A stretch of 64,000 bases of DNA from Rossellomorea marisflavi (GCF_022170785.1 NZ_CP081870.1:2840001-2904000), one strand, 5' to 3'. Numbered from the stretch's first letter, positions 35,155 through 44,862 are shown. Numbers and translations: made by a program. The notes: a model not told the origin generated them from the sequence alone.

Positions 35155-36675
35155 TCAAGAGTTTAATTCCTGTGAGTGTTGAAGCTTTGAAGCTTTTCGC
35201 TTCCCAAGGAACAGCATCAATGCGACCAAGCCTGCAAGGAGGATGATGATGGTATACGGGTTCCCGGTCAGGCCGGCGATGACAAAACCGACGAGTGCGA
35301 TGCTTGCATTCACTGCTGCATACGGGAATTGCGTTTTCACGTGATCGATATGATCCGCACCGGCACCTGTTGACGACAATAGCGTCGTATCCGAAATCGG
35401 AGAACTGTGATCTCCGAAGATCCCCCCGGATAGAACCGCTCCGATGCACACGAGAAGCTCGGCATCAAGTGAGACCGCCATTGGGATGGCAATCGGGAGC
35501 ATGATGGCAAATGTCCCCCAGGAGGAACCGGATGCAAGGGACATGCCTGCTCCTACCAGGAAGAGGATCGCCGGGATGATGAAGGCGGGGATATTCCCTT
35601 TCACCAGTTCAACGATGTAAGAAGCTGTCCCCATTTCGCTGATCACCTTGCTGAGCGACCAGGCAAGCACAAGGGTCACGGCGACATACACCATCTTTTG
35701 CATGCCCCCCGTATAGATTTCGAAGATTTCATTGAATGTCTTCAATTTGTACGAAATCATCAAGATGATCAGGGAGATGGCCGCAAAAAGATAGGCGGTA
35801 CTCAGTGCCACCCTGAAAGCACTGCCTTCCACGGGTTTGAACGGGAAGCCCTTTGACGCCAGGAGACCGAAGAGCGTGACGAATAGGATCAAAAGGGGAA
35901 GCCAGATCAAGACCGGTTTACTCGGCTTCAGTCCCCCATCCTCTGCTTTTCTCAGAGGCTTTGATGTTTTCCAGTAGAGCTCACCCTTGCTTGCCCTATC
36001 CTCAGCCGACTTCATCGGTCCGAAGTCAAGCTTCAGAAGTGCAACCAGTGGCACCATGGATACGGCAAGGAGGGCATAAAATTGAAACGGGATCACATGA
36101 ATCAGCGTGCTGAATTCAGAAGTGGTGATATCGAGATGATCAAACTCCTTCTTGATCAGTCCCATGATGTAGACGCCCCATCCGATAAATGGAATCAGGA
36201 CCGCCACCGGCGAAGAGGTGGAGTCAATGATCCATGCAAGCTTCTCACGGGAGACTTTCACTTTATCGAATATCTTCTCAAAAACGGGCCCTACGATCAA
36301 AGGGGTGCCGAGATCGGAGAAGAAGATGATGATGCCGCCAATCCAGGCTGATACTTGGGCTTTCGCTTTTGAATTGATTAAGTTGGTGGCACTATTGGCC
36401 AGGGCCGCTCCTCCTCCTGACTTCTCCATGAGGGCGACGAATCCCCCGATGAAAAAGAGAAGGACAAGCACGGCGGCATTATAGCTGTCTGCCACCTGCG
36501 GGAACATGAATTCCCCGATGGTTTGCATTGTAGCCTCAAGTGGCCTTCCGCCTACAAGCATGAGGACACCGACATATACGCCGGAGAATAAAGAAATAAT
36601 GACATTTTTCGTGATGACCGCCAGTAGCACGGCGATGATCGGCGGCAGTAGGGATAACCAGCCCATATGTTCCAT
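35155..36675 (-). CDS. NhaC-family Na+/H+ antiporter-like transporter
   Basis: A 506-residue membrane protein with about 11-13 helices, of the NhaC superfamily (sodium/proton antiporters and malate-lactate antiporters). Family motifs are the acidic-polar helix SDLGTPLIVGPVFE, DSTSSPVAVLIPFIGWG and the C-terminal GAVLSGGIFGDHSSPISDTTLLSS. The start is ATG 36675 with AGGAGTGG upstream. The substrate is uncertain. It lies between tcdA and the group II intron, where B. subtilis has no such gene, so it is an insertion relative to that order. Confidence 0.85.
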   Translation of the reverse strand: MEHMGWLSLLPPIIAVLLAVITKNVIISLFSGVYVGVLMLVGGRPLEATMQTIGEFMFPQVADSYNAAVLVLLFFIGGFVALMEKSGGGAALANSATNLINSKAKAQVSAWIGGIIIFFSDLGTPLIVGPVFEKIFDKVKVSREKLAWIIDSTSSPVAVLIPFIGWGVYIMGLIKKEFDHLDITTSEFSTLIHVIPFQFYALLAVSMVPLVALLKLDFGPMKSAEDRASKGELYWKTSKPLRKAEDGGLKPSKPVLIWLPLLILFVTLFGLLASKGFPFKPVEGSAFRVALSTAYLFAAISLIILMISYKLKTFNEIFEIYTGGMQKMVYVAVTLVLAWSLSKVISEMGTASYIVELVKGNIPAFIIPAILFLVGAGMSLASGSSWGTFAIMLPIAIPMAVSLDAELLVCIGAVLSGGIFGDHSSPISDTTLLSSTGAGADHIDHVKTQFPYAAVNASIALVGFVIAGLTGNPYTIIILLAGLVALMLFLGKRKASKLQHSQELNS

Positions 36676-36721
36676 GTTGACCACTCCTATGATGTAAAGT
36701 TAGCAAAGATTACCTTTAAAA

Positions 36722-36750
36722 AGTATAGGGCTTGTCGACAGTTTCCGCAA
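36722..36750 (-). promoter_or_regulatory. Possible promoter of the NhaC-like gene
   Basis: TTGCGG (36745-36750) and TATACT (36722-36727) with a 17-base spacer on the minus strand, about 50 bases before the start codon. It is separate from the intron, whose 3' end lies at 36818. Confidence 0.5.
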
Positions 36751-36817
36751 TGGTTTTTTGATATTTATTCATTTTTATGTATTTTTAACCACGCTAACGA
36801 GGCACCTCTTATAACTA

Positions 36818-38704
36818 ATCGAGTAGGAGGGGATGATTAATCCCCGACCTCTCACACCACCGTACGTACCGATCGGTATACGGCGGTTCAATTAAGATAC
36901 TTGACGAAGCTTTTCGTAACGATGTGATAGGCTTAGAAGCCCTTGATACTTCCAAAAGGAAGTATCAAGGGTTTTGTGCAATACAGGGCTATGGGCAATT
37001 CTCCAATATCCCTTGCGGGAAAGACCCCACTCATATGCTTTCCACCTTGGGACTCCAAGTGCTGTAAGTTTCCTTATTCTTGTTTTGGGTCGTTTCCATT
37101 GCTTCCACAGACACATACGCAGTCTTCTTCTAATCCAAGAGTCCATCCTCTTTAAGACGCTTGGTGTGTCTGCGAGTTGGAAATATCCTACCCATCCCAT
37201 GATGTATTGGTTCAGTCTCCTAATTCGTGTTTCCATCGACCAACCCGAGGATCTGGAGGTGAGAGAACGGATCTTCTGCTTAAATCGCTTGATGCTTTTT
37301 AACGCGATTCTTACTTTCGGCTCCCTGCTTGCTATAAAACTGAACCCGAGAAAGGTTCTCTTCCATGAAGGCGCTACCGCAGATTTCTCCCGGTTGACCT
37401 TGAGCTTCAGTTTCTTTTCGAGAAAGCTGGTGACCGATTCCATCACTCTCTTTCCGGCTTTTGGCGTGCGCACATAGATTTGACAGTCATCTGCGTATCG
37501 TACGAAACGCAGACCTCGTCTTTCCAATTCCTTATCCAGTTCGTTCAACACAATATTCGAGAGAAGGGGACTGAGGGGACCGCCTTGAGGTGTTCCTTCC
37601 TCACTTTTGACCTTCACCCCTTGTATCATGATACCGGCATTCAGATAAGAACGGATCAACCTAAGGAGCACCTTATCCTCTATAGTCTTCGCAAGAAGAC
37701 CCATGAGCTTGTCGTGATTTACACGATCAAAGAACTTTTCCAAGTCCAAATCAACGACCCATGTGTATCCGTCCCGTATATATCCCTTTGCTTTCTTAAT
37801 CGCATCATGGGCACTTCGATTGGGTCGAAATCCGTAGCTGTGATTAGAAAAAGTGGGATCATATATGAGAGAGAGTACTTGGGTTATGGATTGTTGAATC
37901 ATACGATCCATAACCGTCGGGATCCCTAACAATCGAACGCCGCCGTCTGATTTCGGGATTTCAATCCGACGTACCGGGTCCGGTTTGTAGGTTCCCTGAA
38001 GGAGATTCTCCCGAATCACTTGCCATTCGTGTAAGATATGCCTTCGTAGGTTTTGTACGGGCATTAGGTCCACACCATGACTTCCCTTATTACGCTCCAC
38101 ACGTTTTAGCGCGTTAAGCATGTTCGGTTTTGACAGGATCGTGTTCATCAACATCCATCATCGTTCCTTTCTTCGTGTGTTTCGTTTCCTTATTCGATGG
38201 CACTGCCTCACACTTCCGTAAGCCCTCACGAGATTCATCGCTACTTCTTAACGGATAGCTCTTTCGATTGTCTGTGAGTTTCTCAGCTACCATGAGCCAG
38301 GGCGTAACACTCTCTTATTTGTTCAGTCCTTCCCGGCGTCCTCGATAACACCGGTACTATGACCTCTGCTGACTTCTGGCGGTTCAGCGGGGAATCACTT
38401 CCCCGGTTACCAAGTATTCAAGGCGTACCCGCCAGATCTCCCCGGGTAAGAATGCAGTCTTTCCCTCCATCTATCCGCCTCATTTACTTCCTACACCTTT
38501 GGCAGTTTGGACTTTGCCTTGTTAAGCAGACTCATCCAATGCAGAAAGCCTTCTATGAGATTCGTGTTCCTCGGACCGGAGGTTTGCCGCTCGCTTCCTT
38601 CAGATTCCGGGTCACCCCGGACACCCTTGCGTTAAGCTAACCGTTACAACTGCCTTCACGGCTCGGGACTTCCACCCTATAGACTACACCCATGCCGGGC
38701 GCAC
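36818..38704 (-). mobile_element. Class C group II intron
   Basis: About 1.89 kb on the minus strand. The 5' end is GTGCGCCCGGCATGG (38704), matching the GUGYG consensus. Near the 3' end a domain V-like hairpin (ACCGCCGTATACCGATCG over GTACGTACGGTGGT, about 36854-36890) is followed by a domain VI-like stem GGGGATTAATCATCCCC. The intron ends CTCGAT, a YAY-type end, at 36818. It sits seven bases behind the 6S RNA terminator hairpin, the preferred site of class C introns. It encodes one maturase and no endonuclease. Boundaries are inferred by eye. Confidence 0.85.
36892..38154 (-). CDS. ltrA: Group II intron reverse transcriptase/maturase
   Basis: A 420-residue protein with the reverse transcriptase domain first: RRIEIPKSDGGVRLLGIPTV, YGFRPNRSAHDAI, VDLDLEKFFDRVNHDKL, TPQGGPLSPLLSNI and the catalytic FVRYADDCQIYV. 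A maturase (X) domain ends the protein (YIMGWVGYFQLADTP). No HNH endonuclease follows, as in class C introns. The frame is intact, so the intron is potentially mobile. The start lies about 550 bases inside the intron, in domain IV. Confidence 0.93.
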   Translation of the reverse strand: MLMNTILSKPNMLNALKRVERNKGSHGVDLMPVQNLRRHILHEWQVIRENLLQGTYKPDPVRRIEIPKSDGGVRLLGIPTVMDRMIQQSITQVLSLIYDPTFSNHSYGFRPNRSAHDAIKKAKGYIRDGYTWVVDLDLEKFFDRVNHDKLMGLLAKTIEDKVLLRLIRSYLNAGIMIQGVKVKSEEGTPQGGPLSPLLSNIVLNELDKELERRGLRFVRYADDCQIYVRTPKAGKRVMESVTSFLEKKLKLKVNREKSAVAPSWKRTFLGFSFIASREPKVRIALKSIKRFKQKIRSLTSRSSGWSMETRIRRLNQYIMGWVGYFQLADTPSVLKRMDSWIRRRLRMCLWKQWKRPKTRIRKLTALGVPRWKAYEWGLSRKGYWRIAHSPVLHKTLDTSFWKYQGLLSLSHRYEKLRQVS

Positions 38705-38743
38705 TTAAAAAGAGCCGAATCTCGAAAGATTCGGCTCTTGTGC
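38705..38743 (-). terminator. Terminator of the 6S RNA gene, insertion site of the intron
   Basis: AAGAGCCGAATCT pairs perfectly with AGATTCGGCTCTT around the TTCG-type loop, followed by TTTAA. The next base on the minus strand is the first base of the group II intron. Confidence 0.85.
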
Positions 38744-38759
38744 ATTACGTATCCATTTG

Positions 38760-38962
38760 TGAAACGAGTCCCAATCGTGCCGTCGCTGCGTTTCCTTTGT
38801 TTTGAACCCGCTCTCGGCAGGTGGGTGCTTTATTCCACTACTTGTTAGTCCTCTTGAAGCGAGGCATGAACGCCTAGCGAAAAGTCAAGCTCCCAAGGTT
38901 TGAAGTGTTCGGTCAAAACTGATAGGTTAAAACGTCGGACACATCAGGACTCGTCTGTTATT
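38760..38962 (-). ncRNA. bsrA: 6S RNA (BsrA-type regulator of RNA polymerase)
   Basis: A 200-base noncoding stretch next to aspS, where B. subtilis has 6S-1 RNA (bsrA). GAGTCC (38947-38952) pairs with GGGACTC (38766-38772) to close a long, mostly double-stranded hairpin. Family-like segments include GTCCTGATGTG, GGAGCTTGACTTTTCGCTAG, GGCGTTCATGCC and CTGCCGAGAGCGGGTTC. 6S RNA binds the SigA holoenzyme active site in stationary phase. A promoter precedes it and a terminator follows it. Ends are estimated from these. Confidence 0.82.
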
Positions 38963-38968
38963 GACATC

Positions 38969-38998
38969 ATCATAGCATAGGAGCGGCATGATTTGCAA
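38969..38998 (-). promoter_or_regulatory. Promoter of the 6S RNA gene
   Basis: TTGCAA (38993-38998) and TATGAT (38969-38974), with an 18-base spacer and a TGC extension just upstream of the -10. Transcription should start near 38962. Confidence 0.65.
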
Positions 38999-39025
38999 TT
39001 CACAACCGCTGGAGAATTTCCGACA

Positions 39026-40792
39026 TCATTCAACATCCAGTGATAGTGACAGTTCTTTCAGTTGGGCTTCGCTAACGCCTCCAGGTGCATCGGTGAGGAC
39101 ACAGCTTGCACTGGCCGTTTTAGGGAATGCAATGGTATCGCGAAGGTTCGAACGACCTGCAAGGAGCATCACCAAACGATCAAGGCCAAGGGCGATCCCG
39201 CCGTGTGGAGGAGTACCGTACTCAAATGCTTCCAGAAGGAATCCGAACTGCTCATTCGCTTCTTCTTTAGAGAATCCGAGGACACTGAACATTTTTTCCT
39301 GGATGTCACGCTCATAGATCCTGAGTGATCCACCGCCAAGCTCATATCCGTTCAATACAAGGTCATAGGCCTGAGCCCTTACTTCACCCGGGTTGGTCTC
39401 AAGAAGCTCGAGATCTTCCCTCACAGGCATGGTGAAAGGATGGTGTGCTGCATAATAGCGATTGTCTCCTTCATCGAACTCAAGAAGCGGCCAGTCCGTC
39501 ACCCATAGGAAGTTGAACACGGACTCATCAATCAGGCCGAGCTCTTTACCAAGCTTGAGGCGAAGCGCCCCAAGGGCATCGGCCACGACGGATTTTTTGT
39601 CGGCGACGAATAGGAGAAGGTCCCCTGTTTCTGCTTCTGAAGCAGCAGACAGGCTGGATGCATCCTCTTCCGATACGAACTTGGAAATCGGGCCTTTAAG
39701 ACCTTCTTCCTCTACCTTCAGCCATGCGAGCCCTTTTGCTCCATAGCGGGATACGAATTCTGTGAGACCATCGATATCTTTCCTTGAGTAATTGGAAGCG
39801 GCCCCTTTCACATTGATCAATTTCACTTGACCACCGCCTGCTACAGCACCCGAGAACACCTTGAATCCAGAATCCTTCACGATTTCGGATACATCGATCA
39901 GTTCCATGGCAAAACGGGTATCAGGCTTATCCGATCCATAGCGGCTCATGGCTTCATCATATGTCATGCGCGGGAAGACCGATTCGATATCCAGGCCTTT
40001 CACGTCCTTCATGAGCTTCGCCATCATTTCTTCGACCAACAGGATGATTTCTTCCTGTTCCATGAAGCTCATTTCCATATCGATCTGGGTGAATTCAGGC
40101 TGACGGTCTGCACGAAGATCCTCATCACGGAAGCAGCGGGCAATTTGGTAATAACGGTCGAATCCGGACACCATCAGAAGCTGTTTGAAAATCTGCGGCG
40201 ATTGAGGAAGGGCGTAGAATTCTCCTGGATGAACCCGGCTCGGTACAAGATAGTCACGTGCTCCTTCAGGCGTGCTCTTCGTCAGGATCGGGGTTTCCAC
40301 ATCAAGAAACCCATTCTCATTCAGGAAGCTGCGGAATGACGTGGTGACATTATGGCGCATCCTGAACGTCTCGGCCATCGCCGGGCGGCGGAGATCCACA
40401 TAGCGGTATTTCAAGCGCACGTCTTCTGATACTTCCATTTGATCGTCGATCATGAATGGTGGGGTCTTCGCTTCATTGATGATCTGTACATCTTCTGCAT
40501 GAATTTCAATTTTTCCGGTTTTCAGGTTCGGGTTGACCGTTCCTTCTCCCCGTGCAACGACCGATCCCGTTACGGAAATGACATACTCGTTTCGGATTCT
40601 TTCCGCCAGTTCGAGTGCTTCCTGAGAAAGATCGGGATTGAATACGACCTGAACGATCCCTTCACGGTCGCGGAGGTCGATGAAGATCAGACCCCCAAGG
40701 TCACGTCGTTTTTGCACCCATCCTTTGATGGTAATCGTTTCACCGATGAATGATTCCGTTACGTTTCCACAATAGGTTGTTCGTTTTGGCAT
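39026..40792 (-). CDS. aspS: Aspartyl-tRNA synthetase
   Basis: A 588-residue class IIb synthetase of the bacterial type. It has an N-terminal OB anticodon-binding domain ([22 protein letters not shown]), catalytic motif 2 ([29 protein letters not shown]), the GAD insertion domain (about residues 290-415) and motif 3 ([23 protein letters not shown]). It follows hisS by 24 bases and should share the hisS T-box leader. The 6S RNA gene lies just downstream. Confidence 0.96.
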   Translation of the reverse strand: MPKRTTYCGNVTESFIGETITIKGWVQKRRDLGGLIFIDLRDREGIVQVVFNPDLSQEALELAERIRNEYVISVTGSVVARGEGTVNPNLKTGKIEIHAEDVQIINEAKTPPFMIDDQMEVSEDVRLKYRYVDLRRPAMAETFRMRHNVTTSFRSFLNENGFLDVETPILTKSTPEGARDYLVPSRVHPGEFYALPQSPQIFKQLLMVSGFDRYYQIARCFRDEDLRADRQPEFTQIDMEMSFMEQEEIILLVEEMMAKLMKDVKGLDIESVFPRMTYDEAMSRYGSDKPDTRFAMELIDVSEIVKDSGFKVFSGAVAGGGQVKLINVKGAASNYSRKDIDGLTEFVSRYGAKGLAWLKVEEEGLKGPISKFVSEEDASSLSAASEAETGDLLLFVADKKSVVADALGALRLKLGKELGLIDESVFNFLWVTDWPLLEFDEGDNRYYAAHHPFTMPVREDLELLETNPGEVRAQAYDLVLNGYELGGGSLRIYERDIQEKMFSVLGFSKEEANEQFGFLLEAFEYGTPPHGGIALGLDRLVMLLAGRSNLRDTIAFPKTASASCVLTDAPGGVSEAQLKELSLSLDVE

Positions 40793-40816
40793 TTTTTTCT
40801 CCTCCTGGCGATTATG

Positions 40817-42088
40817 TTAGACAAGCTTGCTCTTGATGTGGTCAACGAATGAGTCAATGGCGACTTCCTCTTGCTCACCTGTTGCCATATCCTTCACGTT
40901 CACTTTGTTTTCCTGAAGTTCATTTTCACCGATCACAGCTACGTATTTGGCCTGATGACGGTCAGCGCTCTTGAACTGGGCCTTCACTTTTCGGTCAAGA
41001 TAATCTTTCTCGGATGAGATCCCCGCTTCCCTCAGCTGATGAAGCAGCCTAACGCCATATGCTTTGGCCTCTTCCCCCATGGCGACGATATAGCAATCGA
41101 CGCCTTGTTGGATCGGGAGCTCCACTTTTTCGGCTTCAAGGGCCGCGATGAGCCTTTCGATGCTGAACGCAAATCCGATACCCGGTGTTTCGGGTCCGCC
41201 GATTTCCTGGACGAGTCCGTTGTAGCGACCACCTCCGCAAAGGGTGGTGATGGCACCGAAGCCCTCTGCCTCACTCATGATTTCAAACGCTGTATGGTTA
41301 TAGTAGTCCAGGCCACGAACAAGAGTCGGGTCTACGACGAACTCAACGTCCATGCTGGTGAGATACGATTGCACCTTTTCGAAATAGGCCTTGGATTCTT
41401 CATTCAGGTAGTCGAGGATGGACGGAGCCGTTGCCATCAATTCATGGTCGCGGTCCTTCTTACAGTCCAGGATCCTAAGTGGATTCTTCTCTAGTCGATT
41501 CTGACAATCGGAGCAGAACTCACCGATCCTTGGCTTGAAGTGATTGATCAGCGCTTCACGATGCGCTTGACGGCTGTCTCCATCACCCAGGCTGTTGACG
41601 ACAAGTTTCAACTTGCGGAGTCCAAGCTTTTTGTAAATGCCCATAGCGAGCGAGAGGACCTCTGCGTCAATGGCCGGGTCTTCACTTCCAAGTGCTTCCA
41701 CACCGAACTGCACGAACTGGCGGTAGCGGCCAGCTTGTGGACGCTCGTAGCGGAACATCGGTCCACTATAAAACAGTTTGGTCGGCTGATTCGCATTACC
41801 GAACAGCTTATTTCCTACGAATGAACGTACGACGGATGCCGTACCTTCAGGGCGGAGTGCAAGGCTCCTTCCTCCGCGGTCTTCAAACATATACATTTCC
41901 TTTTGTACAATATCGGTCGTGTCACCGACACCGCGCGTGAAAAGTTCACTCGATTCGAAGATCGGCGTACGGATTTCATTGTATTGATAAGCGCGACAAA
42001 GATCGGTCGCCACCTTTTCGATATATTGCCACTTCTCTACTTCTCCGGGCAGAATGTCCTGTGTTCCTCTTGGTATTTGAATAGACAA
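40817..42088 (-). CDS. hisS: Histidyl-tRNA synthetase
   Basis: A 423-residue class II synthetase. It starts [16 protein letters not shown]; motif 2 is [20 protein letters not shown], and histidine-binding blocks are [14 protein letters not shown] and [12 protein letters not shown]. The C-terminal anticodon-binding domain begins near residue 330. A ribosome site AGGAGG precedes the ATG. It is the first gene of the hisS-aspS operon and is controlled by the T-box leader at 42145-42418. Confidence 0.96.
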   Translation of the reverse strand: MSIQIPRGTQDILPGEVEKWQYIEKVATDLCRAYQYNEIRTPIFESSELFTRGVGDTTDIVQKEMYMFEDRGGRSLALRPEGTASVVRSFVGNKLFGNANQPTKLFYSGPMFRYERPQAGRYRQFVQFGVEALGSEDPAIDAEVLSLAMGIYKKLGLRKLKLVVNSLGDGDSRQAHREALINHFKPRIGEFCSDCQNRLEKNPLRILDCKKDRDHELMATAPSILDYLNEESKAYFEKVQSYLTSMDVEFVVDPTLVRGLDYYNHTAFEIMSEAEGFGAITTLCGGGRYNGLVQEIGGPETPGIGFAFSIERLIAALEAEKVELPIQQGVDCYIVAMGEEAKAYGVRLLHQLREAGISSEKDYLDRKVKAQFKSADRHQAKYVAVIGENELQENKVNVKDMATGEQEEVAIDSFVDHIKSKLV

Positions 42089-42144
42089 GGGGATTCCTCC
42101 TTTTCATAAAGCCTTGATATGTATGGCCCCGTAAATCGAGGCAA

Positions 42145-42418
42145 TAAAAAAAGCCCTCGATCCCTTGTAATAAATACAAGGGACGAGAGCTGTTATTCCC
42201 GTGGTGCCACCCTAATTGGAGTCCTATAGACTCCCACTTCACCAGTTAACGCCTGGTACGTCCATCCCCTACTCTGGTTTCAGGGCGGAGCCTCCCGAGT
42301 GTTCATTCACTGATGTACCTTGCAGAAATGCTTGCAGCCCAGGGCATTTCCTCTCTTGGCAGGTGGAGACCAGCTACTATTCTCGATCGTCGGTTTTTGA
42401 AAGCTATATTATTTCTAT
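42145..42418 (-). promoter_or_regulatory. T-box leader of the hisS-aspS operon
   Basis: The minus strand shows the T-box core AGGGTGGCACCACGGG (about 42198-42213) followed by a terminator stem, CTCTCGTCCCTTGTA against TACAAGGGATCGAGGGC with a T-run (42148-42190). Stem I has an AATAGTA strand and, opposite it, GAATGAACACTCGG. CAC (His) lies in this loop, but its register relative to the alaS leader is shifted, so the specifier is not certain. Control by uncharged tRNA-His, and perhaps tRNA-Asp, is expected. Confidence 0.88.
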
Positions 42419-42419
42419 A

Positions 42420-42448
42420 ATAATACGGATGAGGCAGGTTCATGTCAA
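42420..42448 (-). promoter_or_regulatory. SigA promoter of hisS-aspS
   Basis: TTGACA (42443-42448) and TATTAT (42420-42425) on the minus strand with a 17-base spacer, just upstream of the T-box leader and just downstream of the yrzK-like gene. Confidence 0.8.
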
Positions 42449-42457
42449 GGGGTTTCG

Positions 42458-42634
42458 TCAGGACCTCTCCATTTTCTTTTTCAATAGGCGGACATCCTTC
42501 AGCGTCAGACCGAACTCAGATGCAAGCTCCATGTTCAACGCGCCTTTTTCCATTTCCATGAAATGGTGAAAATCCGTCTGAAATAGTGCTTTTTCACTAG
42601 TCATATTCAGAAAAGATTTATCGCTTGATCGCAT
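42458..42634 (-). CDS. yrzK: Small helix-turn-helix protein, YrzK-like
   Basis: A 58-residue protein starting at ATG 42634 behind AAAGGGAGGG. The second half (GALNMELASEFGLTLKDVRLLKKKME) looks like a sigma-factor-type helix-turn-helix. It occupies the position of yrzK, between hisS and the amidase gene. The function is unknown. The name rests on position and size more than on a remembered sequence. Confidence 0.6.
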   Translation of the reverse strand: MRSSDKSFLNMTSEKALFQTDFHHFMEMEKGALNMELASEFGLTLKDVRLLKKKMERS

Positions 42635-42833
42635 AGTACCCTCCCTTTCACTATTCCTACCATCTATCCTTTCCAAATGACTAAATTTCTATCGTAATAA
42701 AGGAATTTTATTTTTTATCTCGTATTTATGTGGGTATGGGTCATTTTTGAAGTTGTTTTCTTCAAAATGAGTTCAGAATACGTGTGACAGTCCGATATTA
42801 CTAATGATGTCCATGAAGAGAGAGGAGGTTGTC

Positions 42834-44366
42834 AACATCAAGAAAATCTACATATCCTTCCTGATCGTCTGTCTCCTGGTCCCCCTTCTTACCTCTATGA
42901 AGGCAAGTGCATCCGGGGAACAGGTGAGTATCGGGGTTCCTACCCTCAATGTGAGGACGGGGCCAGGACTCAGCTATCCAGTCCTCATGCAGGCAGCCAA
43001 AGGGGAAGAGTATACAGTCACCGGGAATGATGGGGACTGGTACAAAATCGATACGCCCCAAGGAGAAGGCTGGGTAGCCGAGTGGCTCGTTACCCAAGCT
43101 GATTCTGCAGGGACAGCGCAGGCTTCTGCATCCTCCGGTCTTAAAGGGACGACGACAGAAGATTCGATCAATATAAGGAAAGCCCCTTCTACGGATAGTG
43201 AGCGCCTCGGCACCCTATCAAGCGGGGAAGAAGTATCAATCACCGGAAGTGTACAGGGCTGGTATGAAATCTCTTATGAGGGGGGCACAGCCTGGATCAA
43301 TCAAGATTATCTGTCCCTTTCCGGTATAGAATCCGGCGCAGAAGAAGAACCCGGTTCTCCTTCTGCTACCGCCACCGTCAATGTGGAATCGCTGCTAGTG
43401 CGCGATGAGGCCTCCCTGAATGGCAGTATCGTCGGGAAAGTCACCCGAGGAGAATCCTATTCCATCCTTGAAGAATCAAATGAATGGTATCGGATCCAGC
43501 TCTCGAACGGCGGGGATGGATGGGTGGCAGGCTGGTTCATGAAAGTGGCCGGTGATGACAAAGAGGAACAAACTGAAGGCACGTCCATGTCAGAAGGCGC
43601 TCCTGATTCCATCACAATCCTGTATGATGGCACCAATCTCAGAAGCAGTCCAAACAGCCAGGCAAGCGTCGTGGAAAGGGCCGGCAGCGGTTCGACCTTC
43701 GATGTGGTGGGAACATCGGGTGACTGGTACGAAATCCGACTCTCCGACGGTGCCAGTGCGTTTGTAGCCAACTGGATTGTATCGAGCAAAAAAGGCGGTA
43801 CGTCCCCGGCTCCTGAAACGTCCGGCGGACTTGAAGGTAAGACCATCGTGCTCGATCCGGGGCACGGCGGACGTGACGGAGGGACGACAGGTGTCAACGG
43901 CACACATGAAAAAAACCTGACCCTGAAGACTGCCCAGCTCGTGGCAGACAAATTAAGGAGTGCAGGTGCGGAAGTGATTCTGACGAGAAGGAACGATGAA
44001 TTCATCTCCCTTCCATCCAGGGTATCATTATCTCATTATTATATGGCCGATGCGTTTGTCAGTCTTCACTTCGACAGCATCTACGATTCGTCCATCACAG
44101 GACATACCACCTATTATAACGGGGCACAGCAAAAGGATTTGGCGGAATCGGTCCATTCTGCCCTTTCCGGAAGAATGCCTAATGCCGATCGCGGCGTCCG
44201 GAACGGCGACTACCATGTGATCCGTGAAAACATGAGGCCGGCCGTCCTGGTGGAGCTTGGATTCCTAAGCAATGCATCCGAAGAGGCAAATGTGAATACG
44301 GCCTACTTCCAGGATACTGCGGCCACCAGCATCTATTACGGATTGAGCGAATACTTTACAGATTGA
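42834..44366 (+). CDS. yrvJ: Secreted N-acetylmuramoyl-L-alanine amidase with four SH3 domains (YrvJ)
   Basis: Cuts the bond between muramic acid and the stem peptide in the cell wall. After a signal peptide (KKIYISFLIVCLLVPLL, cleavage near ASASG) come four bacterial SH3 domains, each with the pattern LNVR..PS....V.....G......W..I, and then an Amidase_3 domain. Its zinc ligands are seen in DPGHGGRDGG, THEKNLT, SLHFDS and VELGFLSN. The frame extends back to ATG 42804, but AGGAGG lies eight bases before an ATC at 42834, where the signal peptide naturally begins. I give that as the probable start (510 residues). Confidence 0.82.
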   Translation, partial: NIKKIYISFLIVCLLVPLLTSMKASASGEQVSIGVPTLNVRTGPGLSYPVLMQAAKGEEYTVTGNDGDWYKIDTPQGEGWVAEWLVTQADSAGTAQASASSGLKGTTTEDSINIRKAPSTDSERLGTLSSGEEVSITGSVQGWYEISYEGGTAWINQDYLSLSGIESGAEEEPGSPSATATVNVESLLVRDEASLNGSIVGKVTRGESYSILEESNEWYRIQLSNGGDGWVAGWFMKVAGDDKEEQTEGTSMSEGAPDSITILYDGTNLRSSPNSQASVVERAGSGSTFDVVGTSGDWYEIRLSDGASAFVANWIVSSKKGGTSPAPETSGGLEGKTIVLDPGHGGRDGGTTGVNGTHEKNLTLKTAQLVADKLRSAGAEVILTRRNDEFISLPSRVSLSHYYMADAFVSLHFDSIYDSSITGHTTYYNGAQQKDLAESVHSALSGRMPNADRGVRNGDYHVIRENMRPAVLVELGFLSNASEEANVNTAYFQDTAATSIYYGLSEYFTD

Positions 44367-44368
44367 CG

Positions 44369-44402
44369 AAAAGCCAGGGAGGCTCGCCTCCCTGGCTTTT
44401 CT
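44369..44402. terminator. Bidirectional terminator between yrvJ and dtd
   Basis: AAAAGCCAGGGAGGC pairs with GCCTCCCTGGCTTTT around a 2-4 base loop, with A- and T-runs on both flanks, between convergent genes. Confidence 0.85.
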
Positions 44403-44410
44403 CATTGCGT

Positions 44411-44848
44411 TCATTTCTCTACAATCAAGGTCACAGGGCCATCATTGATGAGTTGTACGTCCATCATGGCACCGAAAACCCCGGTTTCTACCTGAATGCC
44501 CTTCTCCCTGAGGAGTGCATTGAAACGGTCATATATGGCTTCTGCCTCTTCAGGTTTAGCAGCATCCATGAAGTTGGGTCTCCTGCCCTTCCGGGTGTCC
44601 CCATAGAGGGTGAATTGTGAAATGGAGAGAATCTCTCCTCCCCGGTCTAGAAGGGAATCATTCATCTTTCCATCTCCGTCTTCGAAGATCCTGAGGTTTA
44701 CGACCTTATCGGCAATATAGGCCGCTTCCGCCTCCGTATCCCCGTGAGTGATCCCGACAAGGAGGACGAGTCCAGACTGAATACGGCCCTTCACTTCGCC
44801 GTCCACCGTCACGGATGCTTGTTTGCTCCGTTGCAGTACAACTTTCAT
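44411..44848 (-). CDS. dtd: D-aminoacyl-tRNA deacylase
   Basis: A 145-residue enzyme that removes D-amino acids from mischarged tRNAs. Conserved active-site blocks are [18 protein letters not shown] and the C-terminal NDGPVTLI with the Gly-x-Pro motif, plus [14 protein letters not shown]. It is 14 bases downstream of relA, the standard relA-dtd pair of Firmicutes. Confidence 0.94.
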   Translation of the reverse strand: MKVVLQRSKQASVTVDGEVKGRIQSGLVLLVGITHGDTEAEAAYIADKVVNLRIFEDGDGKMNDSLLDRGGEILSISQFTLYGDTRKGRRPNFMDAAKPEEAEAIYDRFNALLREKGIQVETGVFGAMMDVQLINDGPVTLIVEK

Positions 44849-44862
44849 TACCTAAAACCCCT

